The notes under the pieces are model-generated. The model was not told the origin of the DNA, did not search any database, and saw only the letters and a program-made list of their open reading frames with translations. Below, in pieces: positions 18,686-27,312 of a stretch of DNA of 64,000 nt (position 1 is the stretch's first letter; every line of letters starts with the position of its first letter). Source of the DNA: Nitrospira sp. BO4 (GTDB taxonomy: Bacteria > Nitrospirota > Nitrospiria > Nitrospirales > Nitrospiraceae); the NCBI GenBank assembly GCA_030144965.1, contig JAMPUU010000018.1:1-64000 (forward strand), read 5' to 3'. Made by a program: the position numbers and the translations under genes.

Positions 18686-18797
18686 TTGACAGCAAATGGC
18701 GGGGGTCTGTAGGGTGATACCATGACGTCCAGAACGACGTCGACTGTCCCATCTCTCGCGCATTCCCTCCCACTCCCGCGCGTCTGATTCCTCAGTC
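18686..18797 (+). promoter_or_regulatory. Promoter and structured leader, copy 1 of 4
   Basis: A promoter-like TTGACA (18686) and TAGGGT (18710) are 18 bases apart. TGACGT follows, then a leader closed by GACTG (18742) and CAGTC (18793-18797). Inside is a second stem, CGCGC/GCGCG, with a pyrimidine-rich loop containing CCCTCC. Similar pieces precede small genes at 36590, 39753 and 60444. The distance between the closing arms varies (56, 60, 60 and 57 bases), so the similarity is not a shared reading frame. The downstream gene is the secreted protein at 18927. Confidence 0.6.
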
Positions 18798-18926
18798 TTT
18801 GCCTCCGTTTCTTCGAAGCACGACCGTCATCGAGTCCAGCATTGCATGGCCAACCGCGCATGTCAGAGGGTTGGTGTCTTCTGCACCTGGGGTGCATGGG
18901 GCGCCGACAATGAGAGAGGAGGAATC

Positions 18927-19247
18927 ATGATGAGAACGACCACGACAAAAGGTGCGGTTATTTGGATGGTGGTGCTGCTCGCAGCATTATCCATACCGTC
19001 AACATCATCTGTGCAAGCCGAAGATTCGCACATGAAAGGATCCATGGTTGTCCCTCCAACACAAGCGCGTGCCGTTCCGATAGGAGAACGTGCTGTTGTG
19101 GCCTCCGGAGCAGCGGAGGATACGCTCAAGGCGTGTCAGGCCAGAATCCCGGAGTCGGCCAGTGCCGGGCAACGCATGTTGGCTGAGCAAAGTTGTGCCG
19201 GTGCAGAGCAAACGAGGAACGAGATCCGATTGGCACCGAAATTGTGA
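18927..19247 (+). CDS. Small secreted protein, paralogue of 36838
   Basis: This 106-residue protein has a signal peptide (about 1-31, cut after SVQA) and a mature part with two cysteines (KACQARIPES and AEQSCAGAEQ). AGAGGAGG lies just before ATG 18927. It is about 75% identical by eye to the protein at 36838, and the shared sequence continues upstream into the leader and downstream into the next two genes. The Cys spacing suggests one disulfide in the periplasm. No family is recognised. Confidence 0.75.
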   Translation: MMRTTTTKGAVIWMVVLLAALSIPSTSSVQAEDSHMKGSMVVPPTQARAVPIGERAVVASGAAEDTLKACQARIPESASAGQRMLAEQSCAGAEQTRNEIRLAPKL

Positions 19248-19341
19248 ATGGATATTCTAACTTTCACCTGATGGAGGAGGGGATGGGTGAACAGAGGCAC
19301 ACGAGCACATTCGAAGGGATCTCAAACCGGAGGTGATGAAC

Positions 19342-19440
19342 ATGTATCAGATTTATAGCCTCGTTGCGATTGTCGTGTTGTTGTGGGGCATCACAATTTG
19401 GGCCTCGATCCCAGAGGAAGAGGCAAATAGACGCTCTTGA
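19342..19440 (+). CDS. 32-residue single-span membrane peptide, copy 1
   Basis: MYQIYSLVAIVVLLWGITIW is a membrane helix followed by the polar tail ASIPEEEANRRS. GGAGG sits eight bases before ATG 19342. The protein is identical in the duplicated block at 37252, where the few base changes are synonymous. That pattern supports a translated peptide. The function is unknown. Confidence 0.7.
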   Translation: MYQIYSLVAIVVLLWGITIWASIPEEEANRRS

Positions 19441-19559
19441 TCGGTCAATCAGACTCGTGGCCAAAGTCGGGCGCATGTAGTTGGGAGAGAGCGGTGTTCG
19501 TCTATGGTGAGCAGTAGTTCTTTTGCGAGAACAGGACACCGAACAGCACAGAAGGGGAA

Positions 19560-20180
19560 ATGATGGACGGTACGATCGCAACGAGCAGCCGAAGCCCGAC
19601 AACTCGATGGTCCTTCTTGGACGGGGTCCTCGGCGATAAGGCGGTCAAAGTGATGGAGACCCTGGACGGGCTCGGCTACGTCACGACAGGAGTGAGTTTC
19701 CTGGCCGTCAGCGTCGTGCTGTTTGTCCGTGCCTGGTATGCCTTCATGAGTGGAGTGGGATCCGACGCGGTGCTCGCGGTCCTCGGCCTGGTGCATGATC
19801 TCTTATTGGTCATCATCTTGTTGGAGCTGTTCAGGACCACCATCAATTTCGTAAAGACCAGAGTGATTACCCTGGAACCGTTTCTGTATATCTGCGTGAT
19901 CGCGTCAACGCGGCGCATTCTGACCACCGGAGCTCAAATTTCGTATATGAATGAACTCACCGATGTGGTGTTCAACCGCTATCTCATGGATCTTGGGGCG
20001 AATGTGCTCGTCGTCGTGGTCTTGATTGTCGCCATCTATGTCTCGCGGCGGGCATCCCTCCCGGCCATGACGGAACGGACTGAAGTGACTCAGGGACCTG
20101 ATCGCAAGGGCGAGAGCGCAGCGTCGTCTCGGCGGGAGATCGACGGACCGCTCGTCAAGTTCAAGAAAGAATACACATGA
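19560..20180 (+). CDS. psiE: PsiE-family (phosphate-starvation-inducible E) membrane protein
   Basis: The protein has 206 residues with four hydrophobic segments. The family signature is clear: LVHDLLLVIILLELFRTTIN, then LEPFLYICVIASTRRIL. The N-terminal about 45 residues and the charged C-terminal tail (ending FKKEYT) are cytosolic. PsiE proteins are of unknown biochemical role, linked to phosphate starvation in enterobacteria. The last 55 codons recur at 37379-37545 as a remnant in front of nuoI, so the gene once sat upstream of nuoI in both copies of this block. Confidence 0.85.
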   Translation: MMDGTIATSSRSPTTRWSFLDGVLGDKAVKVMETLDGLGYVTTGVSFLAVSVVLFVRAWYAFMSGVGSDAVLAVLGLVHDLLLVIILLELFRTTINFVKTRVITLEPFLYICVIASTRRILTTGAQISYMNELTDVVFNRYLMDLGANVLVVVVLIVAIYVSRRASLPAMTERTEVTQGPDRKGESAASSRREIDGPLVKFKKEYT

Positions 20181-20203
20181 GACTGAGCGAGAGATGGCCA
20201 TAG
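20177..20203 (+). pseudogene. Remnant of the nuoI start
   Basis: ATG 20177 overlaps the psiE stop and reads MRLSER before diverging and stopping at 20201. The first five codons match the start of the intact nuoI-like gene at 37543, where the ATG has the same overlap with the psiE tail. The duplication boundary therefore lies within the first few codons of nuoI. Confidence 0.55.
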
Positions 20204-20246
20204 CCGTCTCCTGGATTCACGGCTTTAGTTGAGAGAGGAGGTTAAG

Positions 20247-20414
20247 ATGAGAGTCAAGAGCGCGCTCGTTCAGCAGGCGTTGGCGGGGGGCACGGTTATT
20301 TTAGTACTCGGTGCGCTCTCGATGATCTGGCCCGTGATCATTACCCTCTTTGTTGGTATTCTCCTGCTGCTCCAATCTTGCAGTGCCGAACAGGAGATTG
20401 GGGCGATGTTGTAG
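20247..20414 (+). CDS. Small hydrophobic membrane protein (DUF3096-like)
   Basis: The protein has 55 residues, mostly two hydrophobic segments (ALAGGTVILVLGALSMIWP and VIITLFVGILLLLQ). GAGAGGAGG lies five bases before ATG 20247. The pattern of a short N-terminal QQA segment and a mid-protein proline resembles DUF3096-type small inner-membrane proteins. This family link is tentative. Confidence 0.6.
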   Translation: MRVKSALVQQALAGGTVILVLGALSMIWPVIITLFVGILLLLQSCSAEQEIGAML

Positions 20415-20679
20415 ACCGAGGTCGGTAATTGGCCGATTGTCGTCGGTTCTATCTAGCCACACGGTTTTCCTGCCATGTTATCACCACGGCGGATCGTGGC
20501 TGGTGATACACCGAAGATGGAGCGACGACCTCCATCAATATGCGGGTCGATTACGATGGTGAGGCTAAAACGCAATGGGCCCACCGTGGCGGGGTCGATG
20601 CGCCCACTGGCGACAGGCCTGCGATTCCAGGCCCGATCTTCTTTCAGTGATCCTTCGGCTTGTTGCGCAGGAGGGCGAG

Positions 20680-21210
20680 CTAAGTGGTGGCGGGGCAGGG
20701 ATGAGGAACTATTGAATCGATGATCTGTTGCGCCTGGTTCAGCCCCGCTGCTTCGGCTTCGTGGCGAGACGCGAATGGGCCGTTAGGGTAGGCGGTGTTT
20801 TCGACCCACGGTGTTTGGCGGAATTTCTCACTGACCAAATAGCTACACGTCCATTGGTCATCTTCGCGTTTGTTCGCATACAATTGGATTGTGCGGTCCT
20901 TATACTGATGCCGATGCACGGGATACTCCAGCATGGCGCGACCCTTTGCGTGCACTGCCAGATATGACTTCAGATTCTGGAGTGTAGACAACCGCGACGG
21001 AGCAGCTGAATTCCGTTCCAATCCTTTCACCTGTCGCATCAACGACCACACCAGGGCGCCTATCCATCCGATCACTGTCCAGCCCAAAACTAGATTGAGG
21101 GCGAAGATCGGAAAACGCTTGTCGTGGTTGCGCGCCACGGCGACAAAGCTCGGGATGAAGTAGGCCAGCATCCCTGGACCGTGCAAACCATAATTTCCGA
21201 GTTCCAGCAT
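20680..21210 (-). CDS. Superinfection-immunity-like (Imm) membrane protein with C-terminal domain
   Basis: The N-terminal 65 residues match the superinfection immunity pattern: GMLAYFIPSFVAVARNHDKR, then IFALNLVLGWTVIGWIGALVWSLM, two membrane helices with a conserved GWTxIGW core. The C-terminal about 100 residues form a soluble domain with YKDRTIQLYANKREDDQWTC. Proteins with this N-terminal part are related to T4 Imm, which blocks DNA entry of related phages, but most chromosomal members are untested. No phage gene is adjacent. Confidence 0.7.
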   Translation of the reverse strand: MLELGNYGLHGPGMLAYFIPSFVAVARNHDKRFPIFALNLVLGWTVIGWIGALVWSLMRQVKGLERNSAAPSRLSTLQNLKSYLAVHAKGRAMLEYPVHRHQYKDRTIQLYANKREDDQWTCSYLVSEKFRQTPWVENTAYPNGPFASRHEAEAAGLNQAQQIIDSIVPHPCPATT

Positions 21211-21411
21211 GGGTTGTTATTTCTCTTTTTCCAGTGTTTCTTCAGCCCGATTGTGCAACTTTCTCGGGCTGTGCATTGGTCAATGCCAGGCGCTTCTCCC
21301 CAAGATCGCTCGATACCCTTGCGTTGCGCGATACGGCCCCCAGTTCGAGAGTGAGGAGTCTGGTTGACATTCTCCAGGCTCGTGCTCCCGATTTCTCGGC
21401 GGCCGTTACTT

Positions 21412-21789
21412 TTATGGCGTTGGCTTCAGGGGACCTATCCATTCACCGTTAGGAATCGGCCATCGCTCAACGTTTCCTGCAGTGAACATCGAGAATCCTT
21501 TATCATCATAATTGTTGATGAGCACAATTGATGGTTGTTCTTTGTCGGAACGACGATGCCAATACCAGCCTTTCTTCACCGGCCTCTCTGTCGTCCAGGT
21601 CGATGCCTCTGCCAGTGGCCCAGATGCTTGTTCTTTCATCACTTGGCAATAGATCGCTTCTGCATCTTCATGAGAAACCCCAAAGACTCTCATCATCATT
21701 TCCAAACACTTAGCCTTCAACTTTTTGTAATTGATACCCGCCAGTTTGTCCTCAATCATCGCGGCTGCTCCAAGGGGCATTCCATTCAA
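21412..21789 (-). CDS. Hypothetical protein with a Trp-rich C-terminal domain
   Basis: The protein has 125 residues. The first half is helical (KLKAKCLEMMMRVFGVSHED). The second half, starting KKGWYWHRRSDKEQPSIVLI and ending NGEWIGPLKPTP, looks like a small beta domain of the kind found in short accessory proteins. It is co-oriented with the Imm-like gene at 20680, with about 200 bases between them. I do not recognise a family. Confidence 0.55.
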   Translation of the reverse strand: MNGMPLGAAAMIEDKLAGINYKKLKAKCLEMMMRVFGVSHEDAEAIYCQVMKEQASGPLAEASTWTTERPVKKGWYWHRRSDKEQPSIVLINNYDDKGFSMFTAGNVERWPIPNGEWIGPLKPTP

Positions 21790-22330
21790 CGTCCCCGAGC
21801 ATCACATGCCCCACCTTCTCATCACTTATTTGAGTAACCTTGTCTCGATAGATACGTCGGCATCTACAAAAGAGCATTCACACCGATTATTTCTCTTTCT
21901 CCAAATCTTCACCAAGTAAAGTGCATTGCCTTCGACCAATCCCAAAAACCGAGACAGCTTAACCTTTTCCGAGTCCAGTTCATGAATATACCCGTCAAAG
22001 ACCTCAACACTCCGTGATGTATTATAGCGAATCTGAACGGGGCCTCGTACTAGGAAAGACCATAGGCGAGATCGCGAGCAGTCAACATCAATTGATGGGG
22101 CGATACTCCCTTGCGCATGGGGAAGTAGTTCGGTATCAGGGCTTTCACTCCTATGCCCACGGTGTTCCCAGCTCCCGATTCAGTGGTCTCATGGGTGAAT
22201 GATTCGACACTAAACGGAGATTCTATGTAAACAACGGTACCATTTATGTTGGTAGCTGGATTGCTGAGCTCCGGAGGCGGCGGGCCTCGGTGGAGCCAAG
22301 CCAGGCCACGTCCGGTCCATTTCGTACTCG
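21790..22330. other. Long gap before the first CAATTGTG element
   Basis: No gene is convincing here. The last 80 bases (from about 22250) resemble the sequence before the second element near 35030, so this flank was probably copied along with the element. Confidence 0.4.
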
Positions 22331-22390
22331 TTCCCTCCTGAGCAATTGTGAACAGACGGCAGCCAGCCCTTCCATTATGCTTCTCCATAA
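22331..22390 (+). promoter_or_regulatory. CAATTGTG element, copy 1 of 4
   Basis: It contains TCCTGAGCAATTGTG, ACAGACGGCAGCC and then TATGCT followed by TCCATAA. The same blocks in the same order occur at 35089, 42129 and 43828. TATGCT could be a -10 box, and CAATTGTG an activator site near -40. The next gene is the mini zinc-ribbon at 22481. Confidence 0.6.
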
Positions 22391-22480
22391 ATAGGTCGAT
22401 GCGTGTGACGCAGACAAGAGGCCTGGTTTCCATTCGATGGGAATCTGCCTAGCACGCCATTGGGTGCGGAGGGAGGATGT

Positions 22481-22693
22481 ATGCTCTGTCAACGCTGTCG
22501 AGGACTCCTTGTACAAGACACCTTCGGTGAATTGAACATCAAGACAAACTCTCTAGACCCAGCCACACGCTGTATCAATTGCGGGTGTATTGAGGATGCC
22601 GTCGTTCGCGCGAATCACCTCCAGAGTGTGGTGAGAATGCGGGAGATCTCGCACAGAGAGCATGCCTCTCAAGCGTCTGTCTCGATGCGATGA
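22481..22693 (+). CDS. Mini zinc-ribbon protein, copy 1
   Basis: The 70-residue protein starts MLCQRCRGLLV and has a second pair in RCINCGCIEDAVV, so two CxxC knuckles about 32 residues apart form a likely zinc ribbon. GGGAGG lies just before ATG 22481. Close paralogues are at 35228 and 42865, and a distant one at 38276. The tail is Arg/Ser-rich and variable. Such a protein could bind nucleic acid or another protein. No function is known to me. Confidence 0.75.
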   Translation: MLCQRCRGLLVQDTFGELNIKTNSLDPATRCINCGCIEDAVVRANHLQSVVRMREISHREHASQASVSMR

Positions 22694-22775
22694 ACAGATG
22701 GTAATGGTCACCGTGTAGAGGACGGAACAGGTCGATTGATGGACAATGAACATGCCCTTGCGGCAGAGGTGCGCC

Positions 22776-23105
22776 ATGACCAGATACGTATTCCCTACGG
22801 TTGCGGCGTTGGCCTTGACGTCAGTGATGGTGGGGATCGGCCCTGCGTGCGCAGAACCATTTGAAGATTCGTCCGAATCCACTCAAAACTCGAATCCAGA
22901 AGGGAGGTCTAAGTCGAGTCAAGAGGCAGCCCCTTCGGTTATGGACCCCGGGATGCAACATATGCAAAGAGGGCAGCCAGATTCACGGGCTTCTGTAGCG
23001 CCACCGAACCGTGATCCCACCATGTCGACGAATCCGGATGCAGCCCCTCCTTCACCAGACTCAGGGAATGCCGCAACCGAGAGGACGCGGGAGAACCAGG
23101 AGTAA
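22776..23105 (+). CDS. Small secreted Pro/Ser-rich protein
   Basis: The signal peptide is TRYVFPTVAALALTSVMVGIG with a cut after ACAE or CA-E. A low-complexity mature part follows, rich in Pro, Ser, Asn and Gln and without cysteine. ATG 22776 has AGAGG upstream; ATG 22746 in the same frame is weaker. The mature chain looks unstructured. Family and function are unknown. Confidence 0.55.
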   Translation: MTRYVFPTVAALALTSVMVGIGPACAEPFEDSSESTQNSNPEGRSKSSQEAAPSVMDPGMQHMQRGQPDSRASVAPPNRDPTMSTNPDAAPPSPDSGNAATERTRENQE

Positions 23106-23251
23106 AAATAGCCGACAAATGGTTCGAACGTCGCCACGAGATTGGCTCCTCAACGAGCAGGATTCGCGATGGTGGTGAACAATAAGAAATCATGCATTAG
23201 AGCTAGAACGAGAAAACGTCGTGAGAACGTAGCGAAGAAAAGCGTCGCCAG

Positions 23252-24364
23252 ATGTCTCCGCAAACACTTTCGACGGCCTTCCTGATCTTGTGCTCATTGG
23301 TGCTGTACCAGCTCGCCTTGATTTTCGCGCCTTTTTTTACCCCAATTCTGTGGGCGCTCATCCTGGCGCGGCTTTTTTTCCCTCTCTACGAGTACCTGTT
23401 ACGGTTCCTGCGTGGACAGCGGACGCTCTCTGCTGCGTTGAGTACGATCGTGGTAACACTTATTGCCATCTTGCCGGTGGCGTATCTCGCCTTCTTGGCG
23501 GTGACAGAAACTATTCATGCCTATCAAACCGGCATGGCCTGGGTGCAGAGCGGTGGAATCCAGCGCGTTCCTGCTGCGGTCTCGCACGTACCCGTGATCG
23601 GCCCTCTTTCGGAAGGGGTGCTAGAACGATTTGTAGAAGCTTATGGGGACCTCCAAGGATCATTGCTCGAAGGAGGAAAGGCGGTCAGTGCAGTCCTCTT
23701 CACGGGCGTCAGCGGGCTTGCCAAGAATACGTTTGAACTCATCACAGACTTCTTCATTATGCTATTCACCCTCTTCTTTTTCTTTCGCGACGGCGAGCGT
23801 CTCTACACTAGCTTTTATAATGCGATGCCCATCGAGGCGGGTCATAAAACGGTCATTTTTGATCGCCTGATCCAGACCATGCGGGCGGTGGTGCGTGGCA
23901 CGTTGCTCACAGCTCTGGCACAAGGCGTCGTAGCGGGGCTGACCTATTGGGTGCTTGATGTCCCATTCCCGGTATTTCTCGGTTCGATGAGCGCCCTCTT
24001 ATCTTTGTTGCCGTTCGGAGGCACGGCATTGGTATGGATTCCCGTGGCCGCGTATCTGTTCTGGACCGCTGCGCTTTGGAAAATGATCGTCATGATCGTC
24101 GTGGGTGTGGGGCTCGTTGGGCTCATGGACAATATCCTACAGCCGATTCTCGTCGGCTCAGACGCAGATTTACCCGTTCTCTTTCTCTTCTTTGCCTCCG
24201 TCGGTGGCCTGATGTACTTTGGTTTTATCGGACTATTCTTGGGCCCGATTCTCTTGGGGATCGCTATCGCTGCCTTCAAGATCTACTGTGACAACTATCA
24301 AACTCCCTCCAGCCAGGTGATGACGGGCGAAGGAGCCGTCCGCATCGATTCCACTCCTAAATAA
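23252..24364 (+). CDS. AI-2E/PerM-family transporter
   Basis: The protein has 370 residues with about eight membrane segments. The family pattern shows in FAPFFTPILWALILA near the N-terminus, then the long periplasmic or amphipathic stretch, FFRDGERLY, and the glycine-rich terminal segment GLMDNILQPILVG. Members export quorum-sensing AI-2 or act as Na+/H+ exchangers, so the actual substrate is uncertain. It is flanked by gaps and probably transcribed alone. Confidence 0.87.
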   Translation: MSPQTLSTAFLILCSLVLYQLALIFAPFFTPILWALILARLFFPLYEYLLRFLRGQRTLSAALSTIVVTLIAILPVAYLAFLAVTETIHAYQTGMAWVQSGGIQRVPAAVSHVPVIGPLSEGVLERFVEAYGDLQGSLLEGGKAVSAVLFTGVSGLAKNTFELITDFFIMLFTLFFFFRDGERLYTSFYNAMPIEAGHKTVIFDRLIQTMRAVVRGTLLTALAQGVVAGLTYWVLDVPFPVFLGSMSALLSLLPFGGTALVWIPVAAYLFWTAALWKMIVMIVVGVGLVGLMDNILQPILVGSDADLPVLFLFFASVGGLMYFGFIGLFLGPILLGIAIAAFKIYCDNYQTPSSQVMTGEGAVRIDSTPK

Positions 24365-24547
24365 GGATAACTAGAGAACGAACCCACATCCATCGGGTTA
24401 GCATGGAGAAGGCCCTCGGGAACATACCAGTGGTTACATTGGCGTTTAATGCGAGAATCTTACATCGACAGTTCCAAAACACTCCTTGCACATAGCCAGC
24501 GGCCTGCTGAAGTGTCTTGACCGCCGACCTGTGGGAAAGCGGATATC

Positions 24548-25144
24548 ATGGCCGCATCTATCGCATCAGCCTCAATCTTACTCATAGATCCTGCTCCTGA
24601 GCTCCACGAAATCATCCGCCGATATTTTTCGAGCGCTCTGGTGAATGTGTGTTCCTCGTATAAGAAAGCTGTGACGTATATACCGCTGAACCTCTACCAA
24701 GTCGTCATCTGTCCTCAGCGCATTGCTTCAGTCGACGGGTATTCTTTACTCAGCCTCAATCGGCTTCACCATCCTTGCTCGCCCTTTATTGTCACGACGG
24801 AGCGAGAGGAAGTCGCTGCCGTGCGGCAAGCCATAGAGCAGGGCGCCCTTGGGTTCCTGCACGGAACCACGACGACCCCGAACATCATCTGCATCATTGA
24901 AGACCTGTTGTCACTCTACCAATTGCGTTGTTCTCTTGAACGTGGCGCGACGTGGACGACCAAGTATAGCCATCAACTTCGGAGGAACCTCATTCGTAAG
25001 TCCAGAATGCTGAGCGATACCAGACAAGACAACCGAGTGATGTGCGAACAAACGCTCACGGCCGTAGAAGGCAGCACGCTGGCATTTCAAGCCCAGGCCA
25101 ATCATCTCCTAAGCGAGGCACGACAGAGAATGTGGGAATACTGA
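24548..25144 (+). CDS. Degenerate receiver-domain protein
   Basis: Residues 8-125 follow the CheY fold order: a SILLIDPAPELHEIIRRYF strand and helix, YQVVICPQ, SPFIVTTE and GALGFLHG. The acidic pair is reduced to DPAP, the phospho-acceptor Asp position is Cys (VVICPQ), and the conserved Lys is not evident. It should not be phosphorylated in the usual way. The C-terminal 70 residues are helical. A pseudo-receiver acting by protein contact is the best reading. Confidence 0.6.
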   Translation: MAASIASASILLIDPAPELHEIIRRYFSSALVNVCSSYKKAVTYIPLNLYQVVICPQRIASVDGYSLLSLNRLHHPCSPFIVTTEREEVAAVRQAIEQGALGFLHGTTTTPNIICIIEDLLSLYQLRCSLERGATWTTKYSHQLRRNLIRKSRMLSDTRQDNRVMCEQTLTAVEGSTLAFQAQANHLLSEARQRMWEY

Positions 25145-25354
25145 TGCTTTCCCCGCTGGAATTCTTTAGGCGCCGGACATACGTAGCCTTGTGGAGATGC
25201 TGCAACCTCTTTCTTTATCGTCACATGATCGACGATGCTTTTCCCTAGGTTCACGCTCCATCAATTGGTTAGCTAATGCTTATCCACGGTAGTCTCCCAG
25301 CTGGGGATACGATGGCCGCATGCGAGAATGAGTTCAATCTAAACGGAGGACACG

Positions 25355-25666
25355 ATGAAAATAGGAATATTATCGATGTTGGTGGTTGGATTGTTGGGAT
25401 CCGGAGCTGGCATGACCTACGCTGCTGATCCCATGGCGGAGAAAGAAGCGAGTCCCACGATCAAAGAGCGCTTCTCGAACGATTCGTTCAAGGGAACGTT
25501 GTTGAGAATAGAGGGAGAGTATTACTCGATAAAAGATGATGATGGCAAAGAGCATAGGATCCATGTCGATAAGAACACGAAGTTGGACACGGTGAAACCG
25601 GGCGACCTGGTCAAAGCCTATGTCACGGATCAAGGCCATACGACAACCTTGCAACGAGTGAACTGA
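25355..25666 (+). CDS. Small secreted beta-barrel-like protein
   Basis: The protein has a signal peptide (about 1-23, ending TYAA) and an 80-residue mature part whose core reads FKGTLLRIEGEYYSIKDDDGKEHRIHVDKNTKL. The alternating pattern suits a small OB-like barrel. The protein encoded at 45110 has the same core (GELFRIKDGNYFIKVEEGRT) after a longer linker. AACGGAGGA precedes ATG 25355. Function unknown; the periplasm is the likely site. Confidence 0.7.
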   Translation: MKIGILSMLVVGLLGSGAGMTYAADPMAEKEASPTIKERFSNDSFKGTLLRIEGEYYSIKDDDGKEHRIHVDKNTKLDTVKPGDLVKAYVTDQGHTTTLQRVN

Positions 25667-25828
25667 ATCGATGCTCCTAACATAAGCAATGAACTAGGTT
25701 CCCTCCCAGTACCCGTTGGGACGTGGTGACGTTAGCATGCGACTCGAATGAACGCAGTGGACATATTGTGAAAGGTAATGGAAACGTTATCGCGCATACA
25801 TGATATAAAAATTGCGCTGTTTCGCGGA

Positions 25829-25864
25829 GGGCTCCGTTCTTGAAAAAGGATGGAGCTTTCTGTT
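25829..25864 (+). terminator. Rho-independent terminator
   Basis: An 11-bp stem, GCTCCGTTCTT with AAGGATGGAGC (two G-T pairs), closes a GAAA tetraloop and is followed by TTTCTGTTT. It lies 165 bases after the gene at 25355 and probably ends that transcript. Confidence 0.75.
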
Positions 25865-25916
25865 TGTGGCGGGGTGAAACTCAATCGCTACAAAGTTCGT
25901 GTCACATGGCTGATAG

Positions 25917-26006
25917 ATGCGGGCTGAACATGTTTCCCTTGCCTATGCGGTGGCGTGGGGAGCCGTGTTTGTGACGTTACTAGCTGCTGAAATCACCATG
26001 AAATAG
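25917..26006 (+). CDS. 29-residue membrane peptide with LAYAxAWG motif
   Basis: MRAEHVSLAYAVAWGAVFVT begins a single membrane helix that ends EITMK. The LAYAxAWGxxxxVT pattern is shared with the 36-residue peptide at 38659, which supports both being translated. No strong ribosome site is seen. It slightly resembles CcmD-type small helices, but the link is not secure. Confidence 0.45.
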   Translation: MRAEHVSLAYAVAWGAVFVTLLAAEITMK

Positions 26007-26199
26007 AGTAGGAATCTATATACAGAACCCTGCTTGGATAAGGTTAAGGTTATAGACACGCTATTTTGGGTCGGCGGGTCCAGATGATCGGCACCGATCC
26101 ATTGAAGCAGCGCGAGAGAATTTGAGCTTTAAGGTATGAGTATAAACCTAGACTCTCTCCTCGTTGACGTTCGAACCGCTTTCGAGGACCTCTCTTCTC

Positions 26200-26385
26200 A
26201 TGCGTAAAGTCAGATTGCCTCCGTATGTGACGTTCCTTTGCTGGAAATGTTGGATCGTTGAAAATCCAAGCAGGCTGCTTCCGCCCAGAGGGGCCTCGTT
26301 CGGTATCTGCCGTGAATGCGGAACTATAAATTGGCTGTATACTTATCAACCGGAGTCTGCAATCCGGACAAAGACGCAACTCTGA
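26200..26385 (+). CDS. Small two-CxxC protein
   Basis: The protein has 61 residues, with CWKC near the start (VTFLCWKCWIVENP) and CREC later (FGICRECGTINWLYTY). The two pairs are about 25 residues apart, as in a zinc ribbon. It differs in sequence from the mini zinc-ribbon set at 22481, 35228 and 42865. The start at ATG 26200 has a weak ribosome site. Function unknown. Confidence 0.5.
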   Translation: MRKVRLPPYVTFLCWKCWIVENPSRLLPPRGASFGICRECGTINWLYTYQPESAIRTKTQL

Positions 26386-26779
26386 GCGTCTCCGGGGTTT
26401 TGCGAGTGATCCATGTCGACAGCGAAGCCGCAGCACGGATGCTGGCCATCACGTGGGCGATGATCGCACTCGCCACTCATTGGCACCGCATGGACACGAG
26501 AATCGATGCCCGCATTTATTCCCTTCGGAGGTCTCATTCGGGACGTGCAGTTGAACGATGATCCATCGCGGAAGGGCTCTACGGTGGAGGATGTGGTCGG
26601 ATGAGAGCGAGGCTTCTATGACCGTCCCAACGAGTGGCCGGGTCATGTGCGGATGGACAGGGTGCTGTGTCCGTTCCGCTGAGAGAGTCGGGTGATTGTT
26701 CCATACAGCACGCTCTGGCCTGATCGGTTTGAGACGGTCGTCTTCACTCGCTATGTACTCTTGTAATGGGAGAGTAGGC
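26386..26779. other. Gap without convincing gene
   Basis: Frames on both strands lack ribosome sites and family patterns. I see no repeat or strong hairpin in it. Confidence 0.4.
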
Positions 26780-26819
26780 AGGGCCGCTTCTCTCTCATGG
26801 TGTGGAGAAAAGCGGCCCT
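26780..26819 (-). terminator. Hairpin ending the hemerythrin gene
   Basis: AGGGCCGCTT and the matching AAGCGGCCCT arm surround a loop of about 20 bases just past the hemerythrin stop on the minus strand. There is no clear T run, so it may be a weak or Rho-assisted terminator. Confidence 0.55.
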
Positions 26820-26826
26820 AGAGTTG

Positions 26827-27312
26827 CTAGGCTTTGGCAACGGGCTTCTTGCCCCTAGTAAACTTATTCACCAAGGTCTCTTTGCGCTTCATCACCGCCG
26901 TCTCCAGTGCTGCCCAGTCGAGTTTGCTTTCTTGTGCCATGGGGAACATTTCCCCTTCTTCTTCCTCAATATGATGCTTCAGCAACTCCCCCAGGACGGT
27001 GAATTTGGCCTGAAAGGCGTCATCCTTTGGTGCGAGCTTCTTCACTTCCTTGATGAGCACGTGAACGAGATGATGCTCTTCGACGGCCTCGTTCATCTGT
27101 TCGTCTTCGTCAATGGCCTCACGAATGGCAGGATAGATGAGCGTCTCCTCCAAATCTGCATGGACCTCCAGCTCCATAATTGCGGTAGCGGCAATGTCTG
27201 CCTGCGCTTTCCCCTCTGCTGATTCGAACTCCTCGAAGAGCCTTTTTACCTTCTCATGATCCTCTTTCAACATGTCGATCACTCCGGGTGCGACTGCGGC
27301 TTTGCCTGACAT
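26827..27312 (-). CDS. Hemerythrin HHE-domain protein
   Basis: This 161-residue four-helix protein carries iron ligand positions in LKEDHEKVKRLFEEFE, MELEVHADLEETLIYPAI, VEEHHLVHVLIKEV and LLKHHIEEEEGEMFP. The start ATG 27312 has GGAGGTAAC directly upstream. Such proteins bind a diiron site and sense or store O2 or NO, or help in iron-sulfur repair. It is flanked by catalase and ferritin-like genes, consistent with oxidative-stress defence. The C-terminus is Lys-rich (TRGKKPVAKA). Confidence 0.9.
   Translation of the reverse strand: MSGKAAVAPGVIDMLKEDHEKVKRLFEEFESAEGKAQADIAATAIMELEVHADLEETLIYPAIREAIDEDEQMNEAVEEHHLVHVLIKEVKKLAPKDDAFQAKFTVLGELLKHHIEEEEGEMFPMAQESKLDWAALETAVMKRKETLVNKFTRGKKPVAKA

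Noticed and set aside
18613-18897. Minus-strand frame covering leader copy 1, with a similar one over copy 2
   Set aside because: The frames resemble each other only because the leader is conserved. Length differences that are not multiples of three among the four copies speak against coding.
22050-22433. 127-residue minus-strand frame over the first CAATTGTG element
   Set aside because: It lies across a conserved regulatory-looking region, has no ribosome site and no protein-like pattern.
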